Part shown: in pieces, positions 7,293 to 15,707 of the stretch
Layout of the letters: every line of letters starts with the position of its first letter
How positions within the stretch are numbered: the first letter of the stretch is position 1
Source: Hyphomicrobiales bacterium
GTDB taxonomy: Bacteria; Pseudomonadota; Alphaproteobacteria; Rhizobiales; Devosiaceae
Assembly: GCA_027487555.1 (NCBI GenBank)
Contig: JAIYDI010000041.1
Location: 21,746-85,745, forward strand
Length of the DNA stretch: 64,000 nucleotides
Direction of reading: 5' to 3'
Program-made: the position numbers and the translations under genes
Notes under the pieces: generated by a model
What the model was told of the DNA's origin: nothing
What the model saw: the letters and a program-made list of their open reading frames with translations, nothing else
Databases searched by the model: none

Positions 7293-8945
7293 TCAGTTGG
7301 GCCTTGCCCGATACCCGACCTTGATCTCCCGGGCCCCGGCGGGTTCGGCGAAATAGGCGAAGCCGCTGCCTGCGAGCGTCAGCTTCTTCCCCTTGCGGCT
7401 CACGCCCTCGGAGAGCCCCAGCGGCTCCGTGCCGGCGGGCGCGTCGAACGTCAGCGTGATCGGCTCGGCCGAGAGGTTGAACAAAGCCACGAGGTTCTCG
7501 CCTTCGCCCGAGCGGCGGATGGCGAGCAGCGGCTCGGGCACCTTGAAGAACTCGGTGCCGCCCGTACGCAGCACAGCATGCACTTTGCGGAACCCGAGCG
7601 CCTTGCGGTAGAAATTCAGTACCGAGGCCGGGTCCGCCTCCTGCGTCTCCACATTGAGCGCCGCGTGGTCGGGCTTCACCGGCAGCCAGGGCTTGCCCGA
7701 GGTGAAGCCGTTCGGCGCCTCGCCATCCTCCCACGGCATCGGCGTGCGGCACCCGTCCCGGCCCTTGTATTCCGGCCAGAAGCGGATCCCCGGCGGATCG
7801 GTCAGTTCCTCGAACAGGATATCGGCTTCCGGCAGCCCGAGCTCCTCGCCTTGGTACAGGCAGATCGTCCCCGGAAAGCTCAGGATCATCGCCACCGCCT
7901 GCCGCGCCACGGCCTCGAGGCTCACGCCATGTTTCGCCCAGCGCGACACATGCCGGTTCACATCGTGGTTGGAGAAACTCCAGCACGGCCAGCCATTGGG
8001 CGCGCCCGAGAGGAACCCTTCGATCTTGGTGCGGAAATGCGCCGCTGTGAATTCCGGCCCCAGCATGTCGAACGTATAGGCCATGTGCAGCTTGTCGCCG
8101 CCGGAGGTGTACTCGGCCATCAGCTGCATGCCCTTGTGGCTGTCGCCCACCTCGCCCACCGTCGTCCGGTCGGGATACATGTCGAGCAGCGCGCGCACCC
8201 GCTTCAGGAATCCTGCGTTCTCAGGCTGGCTCTTGCCGAACTTGTGCTCCTGCATGTCGTAGGGGTTCACGGCATAGGGCAGGTGTTTCGGGCGCTTGGC
8301 CGGCGGATTGTTCCGCAGCTGCCTGTCGTGGAAATAGTAGTTCACCGTGTCGAGCCGGAACCCGTCCACCCCGCGCTCGAGCCAGAAGCGCAGCACGTCG
8401 AGCACCGCGTCCTGCACATCGGGGTTGTGGAAGTTGAGGTCCGGCTGCTCGATAAGGAAATTGTGGAAATAGTATTGCCCGCGGCTCGGGTTCCATTCCC
8501 ACGCCCGGCCGCCGAACACCGATGGCCAGTTGTTGGGCGGCGTGCCGTCAGGCTTCGGGTCGGCCCACACATACCAGTCGGCCTTGGCATTGGATCGGTT
8601 GAGCCTGCTCTCGCGGAACCACGGATGCTGGTCCGACGAATGGCTCAGCACCTGGTCGATGATGATCTTGAGTCCAAGGTCGTGGGCCCGGGCCACGAGG
8701 CTGTCGAAATCCTCGAGGCTGCCGAACAGCCTGTCGACATCCTTGTAGTCGGATACGTCGTAGCCCATGTCCTTCTGCGGCGACTGCGTGATCGGCGACA
8801 GCCAGATCGCGTCGACCCCGAGGCTCGCGATATGGTCGAGCCGCCGGATGATGCCGGGCAGATCCCCCACCCCGTCGCCATCGCTATCCTGAAACGAACG
8901 CGGATAGACCTGGTAGATCACCGCGCCACGCCACCATTCCGTCAT
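7293..8945 (-). CDS. GH13 alpha-glucosidase (oligo-1,6-glucosidase/AglA type)
   Basis: A 550-residue protein when started at ATG 8945, which follows CGGAGAG and gives MTEWWRGAVIYQVYPRSFQD, the canonical GH13 start. The catalytic residues are visible: nucleophile D199 in GFRLDTVNYY, acid/base E265 in TVGEVGD, and transition-state stabiliser D328 in FSNHDVNRH. The calcium/loop motif DSDGDGVGDLPGI is at about 20-32. The length and motif set match cytoplasmic alpha-glucosidases that release glucose from maltose, sucrose isomers or trehalulose-type substrates. It stands alone on this strand; the sugar importers are elsewhere in the window. Confidence 0.93.
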   Translation of the reverse strand: MTEWWRGAVIYQVYPRSFQDSDGDGVGDLPGIIRRLDHIASLGVDAIWLSPITQSPQKDMGYDVSDYKDVDRLFGSLEDFDSLVARAHDLGLKIIIDQVLSHSSDQHPWFRESRLNRSNAKADWYVWADPKPDGTPPNNWPSVFGGRAWEWNPSRGQYYFHNFLIEQPDLNFHNPDVQDAVLDVLRFWLERGVDGFRLDTVNYYFHDRQLRNNPPAKRPKHLPYAVNPYDMQEHKFGKSQPENAGFLKRVRALLDMYPDRTTVGEVGDSHKGMQLMAEYTSGGDKLHMAYTFDMLGPEFTAAHFRTKIEGFLSGAPNGWPCWSFSNHDVNRHVSRWAKHGVSLEAVARQAVAMILSFPGTICLYQGEELGLPEADILFEELTDPPGIRFWPEYKGRDGCRTPMPWEDGEAPNGFTSGKPWLPVKPDHAALNVETQEADPASVLNFYRKALGFRKVHAVLRTGGTEFFKVPEPLLAIRRSGEGENLVALFNLSAEPITLTFDAPAGTEPLGLSEGVSRKGKKLTLAGSGFAYFAEPAGAREIKVGYRARPN

Positions 8946-9111
8946 CGAGACTCTCCGTCGCGAACTGCTGATCTTGCCCGCAACCTTCGCGATTGCCGAC
9001 AAAAAGGCAAACGCTTCGAGCGAGGGGCTGAAATGCGGAACCGCTTGCCTTGCGCGGCGCCCGACGGAGGCGCAGCGTCAACACACCTGAATGTGCAATT
9101 GTGAGGGCAAC

Positions 9112-9519
9112 ATGCACCTGGTTCCCGTCAACTGGCTGGCTATCCTCGTCGCGGTCGTCATCCGCATGGCAGTCGGCACCCTATGGTACTCCCCGGTCAT
9201 GTTCGTCAAACCCTGGCAGGCCTTGACCGGTGTCACCCCGGACTCGATGCGCGCCGGCATGGGCAAGGCCATTGGAGTCGATCTCGTCATGTCGCTGCTG
9301 ATGGCGCTGGTGCTGCAGCAGGTCGCGGCAGGCTTCGGTGTCACAGACCCGATCTCAGGCGTCTTCGCGGCGGTGCATGTCTGGGTCGGCTTCGTGGTCG
9401 CCACAGCCTTGCCGCTCTGGGGATACGAGAACCGACCGCTCAAGCTTATCGCCATCAACAGCGGCCACAATCTCGTGGCGCTCGTTCTGATGGGCGCGGC
9501 ATTCGGGCTGATCCGCTAG
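9112..9519 (+). CDS. DUF1761 family membrane protein
   Basis: A 135-residue protein from ATG 9112, which follows GAGGG. It has four predicted membrane helices. The family pattern is clear: VNWLAILVAVVIRMAVGTLWYSPVMFVKPW near the N-terminus and GFVVATALPLWGYENRPLKLIAINSGHNLVALVLMG at the end. DUF1761 proteins are short integral membrane proteins without an established function. It is divergent from the alpha-glucosidase and is followed directly by an intergenic repeat hairpin that may terminate it. Confidence 0.85.
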   Translation: MHLVPVNWLAILVAVVIRMAVGTLWYSPVMFVKPWQALTGVTPDSMRAGMGKAIGVDLVMSLLMALVLQQVAAGFGVTDPISGVFAAVHVWVGFVVATALPLWGYENRPLKLIAINSGHNLVALVLMGAAFGLIR

Positions 9520-9615
9520 AGTGCTTTGAGGGGAAAGTCGCATGACTTTCCCCTCAAAGCGCAACAGAACAACACCTTGGGCCATTTCAGCGTTTCACCA
9601 GAAGCGTGAAATGGC
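9520..9615. repeat. Mosaic intergenic repeat, copy 1 (two-hairpin element)
   Basis: The left module is a 17-bp perfect hairpin: GCTTTGAGGGGAAAGTC (9523-9539), loop GCAT, then its complement (9544-9560). The right module folds by GCCATTTCA (9581-9589) pairing with TGAAATGGC near 9615. Copies of the same two-module design are at 23932-23985 (left module only) and 32573-32677 (both). The left hairpin directly follows the DUF1761 stop and may act as its terminator. Confidence 0.75.
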
Positions 9616-9625
9616 CGAGGCGTGC

Positions 9626-10411
9626 TCACGCGTCGCGATAGGCGAGCCAGGGCATCTGCGTGGCGTATTTGCCGCCCGAGATATCGATCATCGTGCCGGT
9701 GATGTAACTGGCAAGGTCGGAGGCAAGGAAGCAGATGAGGTTCGCCACATCCTGAGGGTCACCCCATTTGCGTATGCTGAGCGTGTCGAGCAGCTTTTCC
9801 TGCCGCTCCGGCGAAGCGTTGGCAAAGCCGTTCATGTCGGTGGGGATCATGCCAGGCGCATAGCAGTTGACGGTGATATTGTGCGGGCCGAGTTCGCCAG
9901 CGAGCACGCGCGTGAAGCTGACAATCGCCGCCTTCGACGCCGCATAGGCCGCGCTGCCGATCGAGGGCGTGATCGCCGCATAGGAGGCGGCGTTGAGGAT
10001 GCGGCCCCACTTGCCGCGCTTCATGATTGGCGCCACCGCCTGCGCCACGAGATAGGCCGCCTTTGTGTTGATGGCGAAATTCGCGTCCCAGATCGCCTCG
10101 GGCAAGTCCTCGATCCGGCCGCCATTTGCGATGCCGGCATTGTTGACGAGAATGTCGATGCGCCCATACTCGGCATCGATGGCGGCGATGGCCGACTTGA
10201 TCGACTCCGATTTGGTCAGGTCGCATTGCAGGTGCAGGCCCGGCCAACCCTCGGCATTCCATTCGCTCGCAAGATCCTCGAGCAGCTCGGTTCTCAGTTC
10301 CAGCGTCGCGACAGTCACCCCCTCGCGTGCGAGCGTGCGGGCAATGATGCGGCCGATGCCGCGGCCGGCGCCGGTGACGATCGCCACCTTGCCGGAAAGT
10401 TCGATCTGCAT
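9626..10411 (-). CDS. SDR family oxidoreductase
   Basis: A 261-residue classical short-chain dehydrogenase. The NAD(P)-binding TGAGRGIG is near residues 14-21, NNAG is near 90, and the catalytic Ser is in ILNAASYAAITPS, followed by the Tyr/Lys of YAASKAA. The C-terminal WGDPQDVANLICFLASDLASYITG is typical of 3-oxoacyl-ACP-reductase-like or sugar dehydrogenases. It is the last gene of a three-gene operon (hydroxyacid dehydrogenase, GST-like, SDR); the gap to the preceding stop is one base. The context suggests catabolism of a small hydroxy or keto acid, but the substrate is unknown. Confidence 0.93.
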   Translation of the reverse strand: MQIELSGKVAIVTGAGRGIGRIIARTLAREGVTVATLELRTELLEDLASEWNAEGWPGLHLQCDLTKSESIKSAIAAIDAEYGRIDILVNNAGIANGGRIEDLPEAIWDANFAINTKAAYLVAQAVAPIMKRGKWGRILNAASYAAITPSIGSAAYAASKAAIVSFTRVLAGELGPHNITVNCYAPGMIPTDMNGFANASPERQEKLLDTLSIRKWGDPQDVANLICFLASDLASYITGTMIDISGGKYATQMPWLAYRDA

Positions 10412-10412
10412 G

Positions 10413-11039
10413 TCAGGCTCCAGAAGTCACAAATTCAGGAAGAACAAAGGCGGGCTCAGCGGCAATCCGCGCGCCGAAAGCCGTGAGGCGCGGCACGTCT
10501 GCCAGAAAATCCGCGGCCTTGACGGTGAGCAGCAGCGCATGGAGCGCCGCAAGGGCACAATCCGCGCCATTGGGACGCGCGCCGCCGTGCAAGCCTTCGG
10601 TGGGAACCACGCGCTCGAGCGCCGCGAGGCCCGCACCGGCCTGCGCCGTAAGCCGCTGCTGCCAATCGCTCCACACCTTGTCCGCCGGACGACGCTCGGT
10701 CTCGTAGATCAGCGCAACCACCTTCTCCGCCGTGCCGCTCGCCAGCGCCAGGTCATGCAGCACCGCGCGTCGGGCGCTGCCGCCAGCCGGCAGCAGTCGC
10801 TGCGCCGCATCGGCGCTCTCCTCGAGATAGTCGATGATCGAGAAGGTCTCGATGAGGCTCGTACCATCCTCGAGCACGAGGATCGGCACGCGCGACAGCG
10901 GGTTCCTGTCCCGGATTGTCTCGAAGTCCCTGACCCAAAGATCCACCGGCCGCCGCTGATAGGCGCGGCCCTGCAAATTGAGCCAATAGGCGACGCGCCG
11001 CACAAAGGGCGAGCGGTCGCCACCATACAGCGTCAGCAT
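10413..11039 (-). CDS. Glutathione S-transferase family protein
   Basis: A 208-residue protein. The thioredoxin-fold N-terminal half (MLTLYGGDRSPFVRRVAYWLNLQGRAYQRRPVDL) carries Ser10 at the usual catalytic position. The glutathione-binding cis-Pro segment SRVPILVLEDGTSLIETFSIIDYLEE follows, with the Glu-Thr at the gamma-glutamyl site. The C-terminal half is helical. It is the middle gene of the operon, one base after the hydroxyacid dehydrogenase stop. It probably adds glutathione to, or isomerises, an electrophilic intermediate; the substrate is unknown. Confidence 0.9.
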   Translation of the reverse strand: MLTLYGGDRSPFVRRVAYWLNLQGRAYQRRPVDLWVRDFETIRDRNPLSRVPILVLEDGTSLIETFSIIDYLEESADAAQRLLPAGGSARRAVLHDLALASGTAEKVVALIYETERRPADKVWSDWQQRLTAQAGAGLAALERVVPTEGLHGGARPNGADCALAALHALLLTVKAADFLADVPRLTAFGARIAAEPAFVLPEFVTSGA

Positions 11040-11040
11040 C

Positions 11041-11970
11041 TCACACCACCGGGGTCAGCAGCGGTTCGCCCGCAAACAAAGCCTCGATATTGGCGACGAC
11101 GAGGTCGCCCATCTTGTTGCGCGTCTGGTGCGTGGCGCTGCCCTGGTGCGGCGAGAGCACGACATTATCGAGCGAAAACAATGCTTCCGGCACCGATGGT
11201 TCCTTCTCGAATACATCGAGTGCAGCGCCCTTGAGCCCACCATTCTGGAGCAGATCGACCAGCGCCACTTCGTCCACCAGCGTACCGCGCGCCATGTTGC
11301 AGAGGTAACCCTCGGGCCCCAGCGCCTCGAGTACCTCGCGCGAGACGATCTTCTCGGTGCCCTTGCCGCCCGGGGCGATCACCACCAGCCAGTCGATATC
11401 GCGCGCCATGTCGAGCAGATTGGAGTAATAGACAAACGGTTCATCGGCCTGGCGCTTCCGGCCGTGATAGACTACCCGCATCTTCATCGCCTGCAGCCGC
11501 ACGGCGATTTCCTTGCCGATCCGGCCGAGCCCGAGAATGCCGACGGTCTTGCCGTTGAGCTCGCTCTGCAGCGGGAAATTCCCCTTAGGCCACTTGCCGT
11601 CGCGCACGAAGCGATCGGCCTGCGGCAGGCATCGGGCGAGCGACACCATCAGCCCCACTGTGATCTCCGCCATGGCATCGTTGAGCACGTTCGGCGTATT
11701 GGTCACGCGGATATTGCGCGCCTTGGCCGCCTTTGTATCGATCGAGTCATAGCCGACGCCGAAATTCGAGACAAGTTCGAGCTTCGGCAGCTTGTCCATC
11801 AGCTCTGCCGAGACATTGCCCCCAGCGATGGCCCGGATGCGCGGAGCGATCTCGGCGATCAGCGCGTCCTTGTCGGCCGCTTCATGCAGCTTGTGCACGA
11901 TATAGCGCTCGGCTAGCGCCTTCTCGCAGCGATCGAGCAGCTTGTGGGTCTGCAGAATCTCTTCGGCCAT
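11041..11970 (-). CDS. D-2-hydroxyacid dehydrogenase (glyoxylate/hydroxypyruvate reductase type)
   Basis: A 309-residue protein. The Rossmann motif GLGRIGKEIA is near residues 147-156. The catalytic Arg is in MARGTLVDEVAL, the Glu in DVFEKEPSVPEALF and the His in LSPHQGSATHQTR. The SNFGVGYDSID segment is typical of the GhrB/hydroxyphenylpyruvate-reductase group. It reduces 2-keto acids such as glyoxylate or hydroxypyruvate with NAD(P)H in the cytoplasm. It is the first gene of the operon with the GST and SDR. The start is preceded by GAGGAGCTCCC. Confidence 0.93.
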   Translation of the reverse strand: MAEEILQTHKLLDRCEKALAERYIVHKLHEAADKDALIAEIAPRIRAIAGGNVSAELMDKLPKLELVSNFGVGYDSIDTKAAKARNIRVTNTPNVLNDAMAEITVGLMVSLARCLPQADRFVRDGKWPKGNFPLQSELNGKTVGILGLGRIGKEIAVRLQAMKMRVVYHGRKRQADEPFVYYSNLLDMARDIDWLVVIAPGGKGTEKIVSREVLEALGPEGYLCNMARGTLVDEVALVDLLQNGGLKGAALDVFEKEPSVPEALFSLDNVVLSPHQGSATHQTRNKMGDLVVANIEALFAGEPLLTPVV

Positions 11971-12198
11971 GATGGGAGCTCCTCTTCGAGCGTCTTTCTA
12001 GGGGGGAAACCGGCTGAGGTGAAGCCGACATTGGTCGCGGACCGGAGCAAATCAGCAAAGGGCGGCAGAGATTTCCCGCGTCAAGCGCATTGGAAGACAG
12101 AATGTTGAACGCCATGCCGAAGCCCGCTTGTGGGCGTCGCACAAATGTGTAGCAATACCCTGACCGAGTGGGATCGGCCGCAAGTCCAAGCAGGAGCG

Positions 12199-13620
12199 AT
12201 GTCTCAAACGCCGCCCTTTGACGAAATGCACAATGCGGATGGAACGATCCGCGAGCCCTACCTCATCCTGGAAGAATGGTTGAAGGAGCAGCCGCCTCAG
12301 GCCTTGAGCCTGATGTCGGCCGATGCCGAGAGCCTGTTCCGGCGTCTGGGCATCACCTTCGCTGTCTACGGCAGCAATGAGGGGACGGAGAAACTCATTC
12401 CGTTCGACATTATTCCGCGTATCATTTCCGCGATGGAATGGCGCCGGCTGTCGAAGGGCATCGAGCAGCGCGTGCGCGCGCTCAACGCCTTCCTCTACGA
12501 CATTTACCACCGCCAGGAGATCCTGAAGGCCGGGCGGGTGCCGGAAAAGCTGATCCTCAACAATTCCGCCTTCTGCCCCGAAATGATGGGGCTCGATCCG
12601 ACGCGCGGGGTGTATTCGCACATCATCGGCGTCGATATCGTCCGCGTCGGCCCCGACGATTTCTACGTGCTGGAAGACAATCTCCGCACCCCGTCGGGCG
12701 TCTCCTACATGCTCGAAAACCGCGAGGCCATGCTGCAGCTCGCGCCCGAGCTGTTCCAGCGCTTCAAGGTGGCGCCGGTCGATTCCTACCCGGAAACCCT
12801 GCGCCGCACGATGGAAAGCGTCGCGCCCGAAAACACCAAGGGCGCGCCCAACCTCGTGGTACTGACCCCGGGCATCTACAACTCCGCCTATTTCGAGCAT
12901 TCGTTCCTCGCCGACCAGATGGGCGCCGAGCTCTGCGAGGGGCAGGATCTCTTCGTCGAGGACGGCATGGTCTACATGCGCACGACGACCGGGCCCGAGC
13001 GCGTGCATGTCATCTATCGCCGCATCGACGACGATTTCCTCGACCCCCTCACCTTCCGTCCGGATTCGATGCTGGGGGTTCCCGGCCTGTTCGATGCCTA
13101 TCGCGCCGGCAATGTCACGCTGGTCAATGCGCCCGGCACCGGCATCGCCGACGACAAGGCGGTCTACACTTATGTACCCGAGATCATCGAGTTCTACTTG
13201 GGCGAAAAAGCGCTCCTGAAGAACGTGCCGACCTACAACTGCACCAACGATGAGGAACGGGCCTATGTGCTCGACCACCTCGAGGAACTGGTGGTGAAGG
13301 AAGTGCATGGTTCGGGCGGCTACGGCATGCTGGTCGGCCCCGCCTCCACCAAGCAGATGCGCGAGGAGTTCAGGAAGAAGATCCTTGCGAGGCCCGACAA
13401 CTACATCGTGCAGCCTACCCTTGCGCTCTCCACCTGCCCGACATTTGTCGAAAAGGGCATTGCGCCGCGCCATGTCGACCTGCGCCCCTATGTGCTGGTA
13501 GGCGACGACGTGCGCATCACGCCGGGCGGGCTCACCCGCGTAGCGCTGAAGAAAGGGTCGCTCGTGGTGAACTCGTCGCAGGGCGGCGGCACCAAGGACA
13601 CCTGGGTGCTGGAGGATTGA
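12199..13620 (+). CDS. Circularly permuted ATP-grasp protein
   Basis: A 473-residue protein from ATG 12199, after CAGGAG. Diagnostic blocks of the circularly permuted type 2 ATP-grasp family are present: FDIIPRIISAMEWRRLSKGIEQRVRALNAFLYD, FYVLEDNLRTPSGVSYMLENR, VLTPGIYNSAYFEHSFLADQMG, and near the end VVKEVHGSGGYGMLVGP and SLVVNSSQGGGTKDTWVLED. It should form an acyl-phosphate and ligate an amine, probably making or modifying a peptide. It is followed after 46 bp by the alpha-E gene and then the transglutaminase-like gene; this trio recurs in many bacteria. The product is not established here. Confidence 0.92.
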   Translation: MSQTPPFDEMHNADGTIREPYLILEEWLKEQPPQALSLMSADAESLFRRLGITFAVYGSNEGTEKLIPFDIIPRIISAMEWRRLSKGIEQRVRALNAFLYDIYHRQEILKAGRVPEKLILNNSAFCPEMMGLDPTRGVYSHIIGVDIVRVGPDDFYVLEDNLRTPSGVSYMLENREAMLQLAPELFQRFKVAPVDSYPETLRRTMESVAPENTKGAPNLVVLTPGIYNSAYFEHSFLADQMGAELCEGQDLFVEDGMVYMRTTTGPERVHVIYRRIDDDFLDPLTFRPDSMLGVPGLFDAYRAGNVTLVNAPGTGIADDKAVYTYVPEIIEFYLGEKALLKNVPTYNCTNDEERAYVLDHLEELVVKEVHGSGGYGMLVGPASTKQMREEFRKKILARPDNYIVQPTLALSTCPTFVEKGIAPRHVDLRPYVLVGDDVRITPGGLTRVALKKGSLVVNSSQGGGTKDTWVLED

Positions 13621-13666
13621 GGATGATGGCTTCGATTTCCCGCTTCCCGGCGCCGGAGGGCCCATC

Positions 13667-14611
13667 ATGCTAGGCCGCACCGCGCAAAACCTCTTCTGGC
13701 TCTCCCGCTATATCGAGCGGGCCGAAAACATGTCCCGCATGTTCGAGGTTGGGTACCGCATGAGCCTCACCTCGCGGCGCGAGGGCGGCGCTTCGGAACA
13801 CCTGATCTCGATGATGCAGGCGGCGGAAGCCCTCGAGAGCTTCGAGCTCAAGCACAAGCAGGCCGATGTGCAATCGGTCGCCAACTACATGCTGTTCGAC
13901 GAGGAGAATCCGTCCTCGGTGAAGTCATGCCTGCTCGCCGCGCGCACCAATGCGCGCTCGGTGCGTACCGCACTCACCACCGACATGTGGGAAGCCATCA
14001 ACGCCGCCTGGCTCGAGTTCGCCGCCATCCGGCCGCGTGACGTCAAGGGCTCGAAAATCCAGGAGCTGCTCGGCTGGATCAAGCAGGTCAGCTACACCTA
14101 TCGCGGCGCCCTGCTCTCCACCTTCCTCCGCGACGAAGGCTATGCCTTCAGCCAGATCGGCAATTTCGTCGAGCGCGCCGACAACACGGCCCGCATCCTC
14201 GACATGAAGTACTATGTGCTGCTGCCGCGCGCGACTGTCGTCGGCGGCGATGTCGATATCCAGCAATGGACGATGATCCTGCGCGCGGCTTCGGCCCATC
14301 GCAGCTACCGGCATGTCTATCACGACCGCTACAAGGCGTGGAACATCGCCGACTACCTGATCCTGCGGCAGGAAATGCCGCGTTCGCTGGCGTTCTGCGT
14401 CAGCTGGATCAACCGCACCCTCGATATGCTCGAGGATATCTATGGCGAGCGGACTGCCGGCCATGCGGCGGCCGATGCCGTCACCGAACTCATCGACGGC
14501 AATGGCGTGGACCGTATCTTCGAATACGGCCTGCACGATTTCCTCACCGAGTTCATCAATCGCAACAACCGCATGACGGATGCGCTGGCGGAAAGCTATA
14601 ATTTCTACTGA
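13667..14611 (+). CDS. Alpha-E domain protein
   Basis: A 314-residue, almost entirely alpha-helical protein starting MLGRTAQNLFWLSRYIERAENMSRMFEVGYRM, the signature opening of the alpha-E (DUF403) family. Further family blocks are NFVERADNTARILDMKYYVLLP and AEFLILRQEMPRSLAFC in the form DYLILRQEMPRSLAFCVSWI. It has no known enzymatic activity and works beside the circularly permuted ATP-grasp protein and a transglutaminase-like protein. Its stop overlaps the start of the next gene (TGATG), showing translational coupling. Confidence 0.93.
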   Translation: MLGRTAQNLFWLSRYIERAENMSRMFEVGYRMSLTSRREGGASEHLISMMQAAEALESFELKHKQADVQSVANYMLFDEENPSSVKSCLLAARTNARSVRTALTTDMWEAINAAWLEFAAIRPRDVKGSKIQELLGWIKQVSYTYRGALLSTFLRDEGYAFSQIGNFVERADNTARILDMKYYVLLPRATVVGGDVDIQQWTMILRAASAHRSYRHVYHDRYKAWNIADYLILRQEMPRSLAFCVSWINRTLDMLEDIYGERTAGHAAADAVTELIDGNGVDRIFEYGLHDFLTEFINRNNRMTDALAESYNFY

Positions 14612-15468
14612 TGAAAATCGCGATCCGACATGATCTGAGCCTTGTCCTCGGCCCCGGCGTGCAGCGGGGGGTGGAGCATTTGCTGCTCACCCCGCAGTCC
14701 GGACCGACGCAGAATGTGCTGGGCTGGACCATCGAGATGCCCGGCATCGAGACGGCCGCCACCTTCATCGATGGCTTCGGCAACCGCGCCCATCTCGTCT
14801 CGCAGGTGAAGCCCGAGGCCGAGCTGTTGATCGCGGTCTCGGGCACCATCGAAACCATCGATCGCAACGGCGTCATCGGCAAGCCCTGGGGCGACACGCC
14901 GCCGGCGCTCTACCGCCGCCCGACGGCCGAGACAAAACCCATTGGCGCCATCACGTCGAAATTCCGCACCGCGCCACGAACCGGTGCCGACCGTATCCCG
15001 CTGCTCCACGCGCTGATGACGCGCGTGGCCGAAGTCATCGGCGGCCCCGAGGAAGCGCCCGCGCAGGCCCAGTCGCAAACGGGCGATGACGCGACGCACT
15101 CCCAGAGCCAGTCGCAGAGCCAATCCGCCCCTGAGGCTTCAACCACCGAAGCTGCACCACGTCCGCCTGCCTCGGCCTATGCCCATGCCTTTATCGGCAC
15201 GGCGCGCGCGCTCGAAATCCCGGCGCGCTATGTTTCGGGCTATCTGGCGCTCGCCGAAGATGGCGCCACCGCACTTCACGCCTGGGTGGAGGCCTGGGAT
15301 GATGGGCTGGGCTGGATCGCCTTCGACCCCATGCTCGGCTATTGCCCCACCGACCGGCATGTCCGCATCGCCGTCGGCCTCGACGCCGCCTCGACGCCCA
15401 TGGTCCGCTCGGTGCCAGTCGTGTCTTCGCCGGAAAACCGCGAACTCAGCGTCTCGGTCGCGCAGTAG
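14611..15468 (+). CDS. Transglutaminase-like protein lacking the catalytic cysteine
   Basis: A 285-residue protein. The N-terminal domain (residues 1-110) matches the bacterial transglutaminase N-terminal domain. The papain-like core keeps AHAFIGTARALEIPARYVSGYLA, the His in LHAWVEAW (H223) and the Asp in WIAFDPMLGYCPTDRHV (D239). The stretch that normally reads GVCQDxAH is replaced: residues 186-192 read PASAYAH, so the nucleophilic Cys is Ala. A Gln/Ser-rich linker with an SQSQSQSQSQS run (164-172) replaces the usual ordered segment. It is probably a pseudoenzyme working with the upstream ATP-grasp and alpha-E proteins. Confidence 0.85.
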   Translation: MKIAIRHDLSLVLGPGVQRGVEHLLLTPQSGPTQNVLGWTIEMPGIETAATFIDGFGNRAHLVSQVKPEAELLIAVSGTIETIDRNGVIGKPWGDTPPALYRRPTAETKPIGAITSKFRTAPRTGADRIPLLHALMTRVAEVIGGPEEAPAQAQSQTGDDATHSQSQSQSQSAPEASTTEAAPRPPASAYAHAFIGTARALEIPARYVSGYLALAEDGATALHAWVEAWDDGLGWIAFDPMLGYCPTDRHVRIAVGLDAASTPMVRSVPVVSSPENRELSVSVAQ

Positions 15469-15494
15469 CAGCAGTCGGGATTCCCTCTCCCGCC

Positions 15495-15680
15495 TGCGGG
15501 ACTTCGAGCCGGTCGCGTAGCGATTGGGCGCGCCAGTGGCGCGACCGAAGGGGATGAAGGTGCCCGAAGGGCGGGTGAGGGGTGCACCTTGCGCTGAATC
15601 CCTCACGATCTCAGTAGGTTAGCGCAAGCGGCTCTCCCCACCCCCGGCTCCGCCGGACCCTCCCCGTAAACGGCGGAGGG
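15495..15680. repeat. Cluster of intergenic palindromes
   Basis: This gap holds a GCGCGCCAGTGGCGC-type hairpin near 15530, preceded by CTTCGAGCCGG, and an imperfect inverted repeat CCCTCCCCGT...CGGAGGG at 15658-15680. The first resembles the left part of an element inserted in the Rhs pseudogene at 61931 (CTTCGAGCCGG...TGCCAGTGGCAGG). The second resembles the hairpin at 3840. No coding region is supported here. Confidence 0.55.
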
Positions 15681-15707
15681 AATCCCGACTGCACGCCCAG
15701 CACCCCC

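Noticed and set aside
7257..9104. A 615-codon plus-strand frame opposite the alpha-glucosidase
   Set aside because: The catalytic motifs are all on the minus strand. The plus-strand translation is low-complexity Arg/His/Val/Glu and matches nothing.
12052..13680. Long minus-strand frame opposite the ATP-grasp gene
   Set aside because: A shadow of the strongly biased third codon positions of the real gene; no ribosome binding site or family motif.
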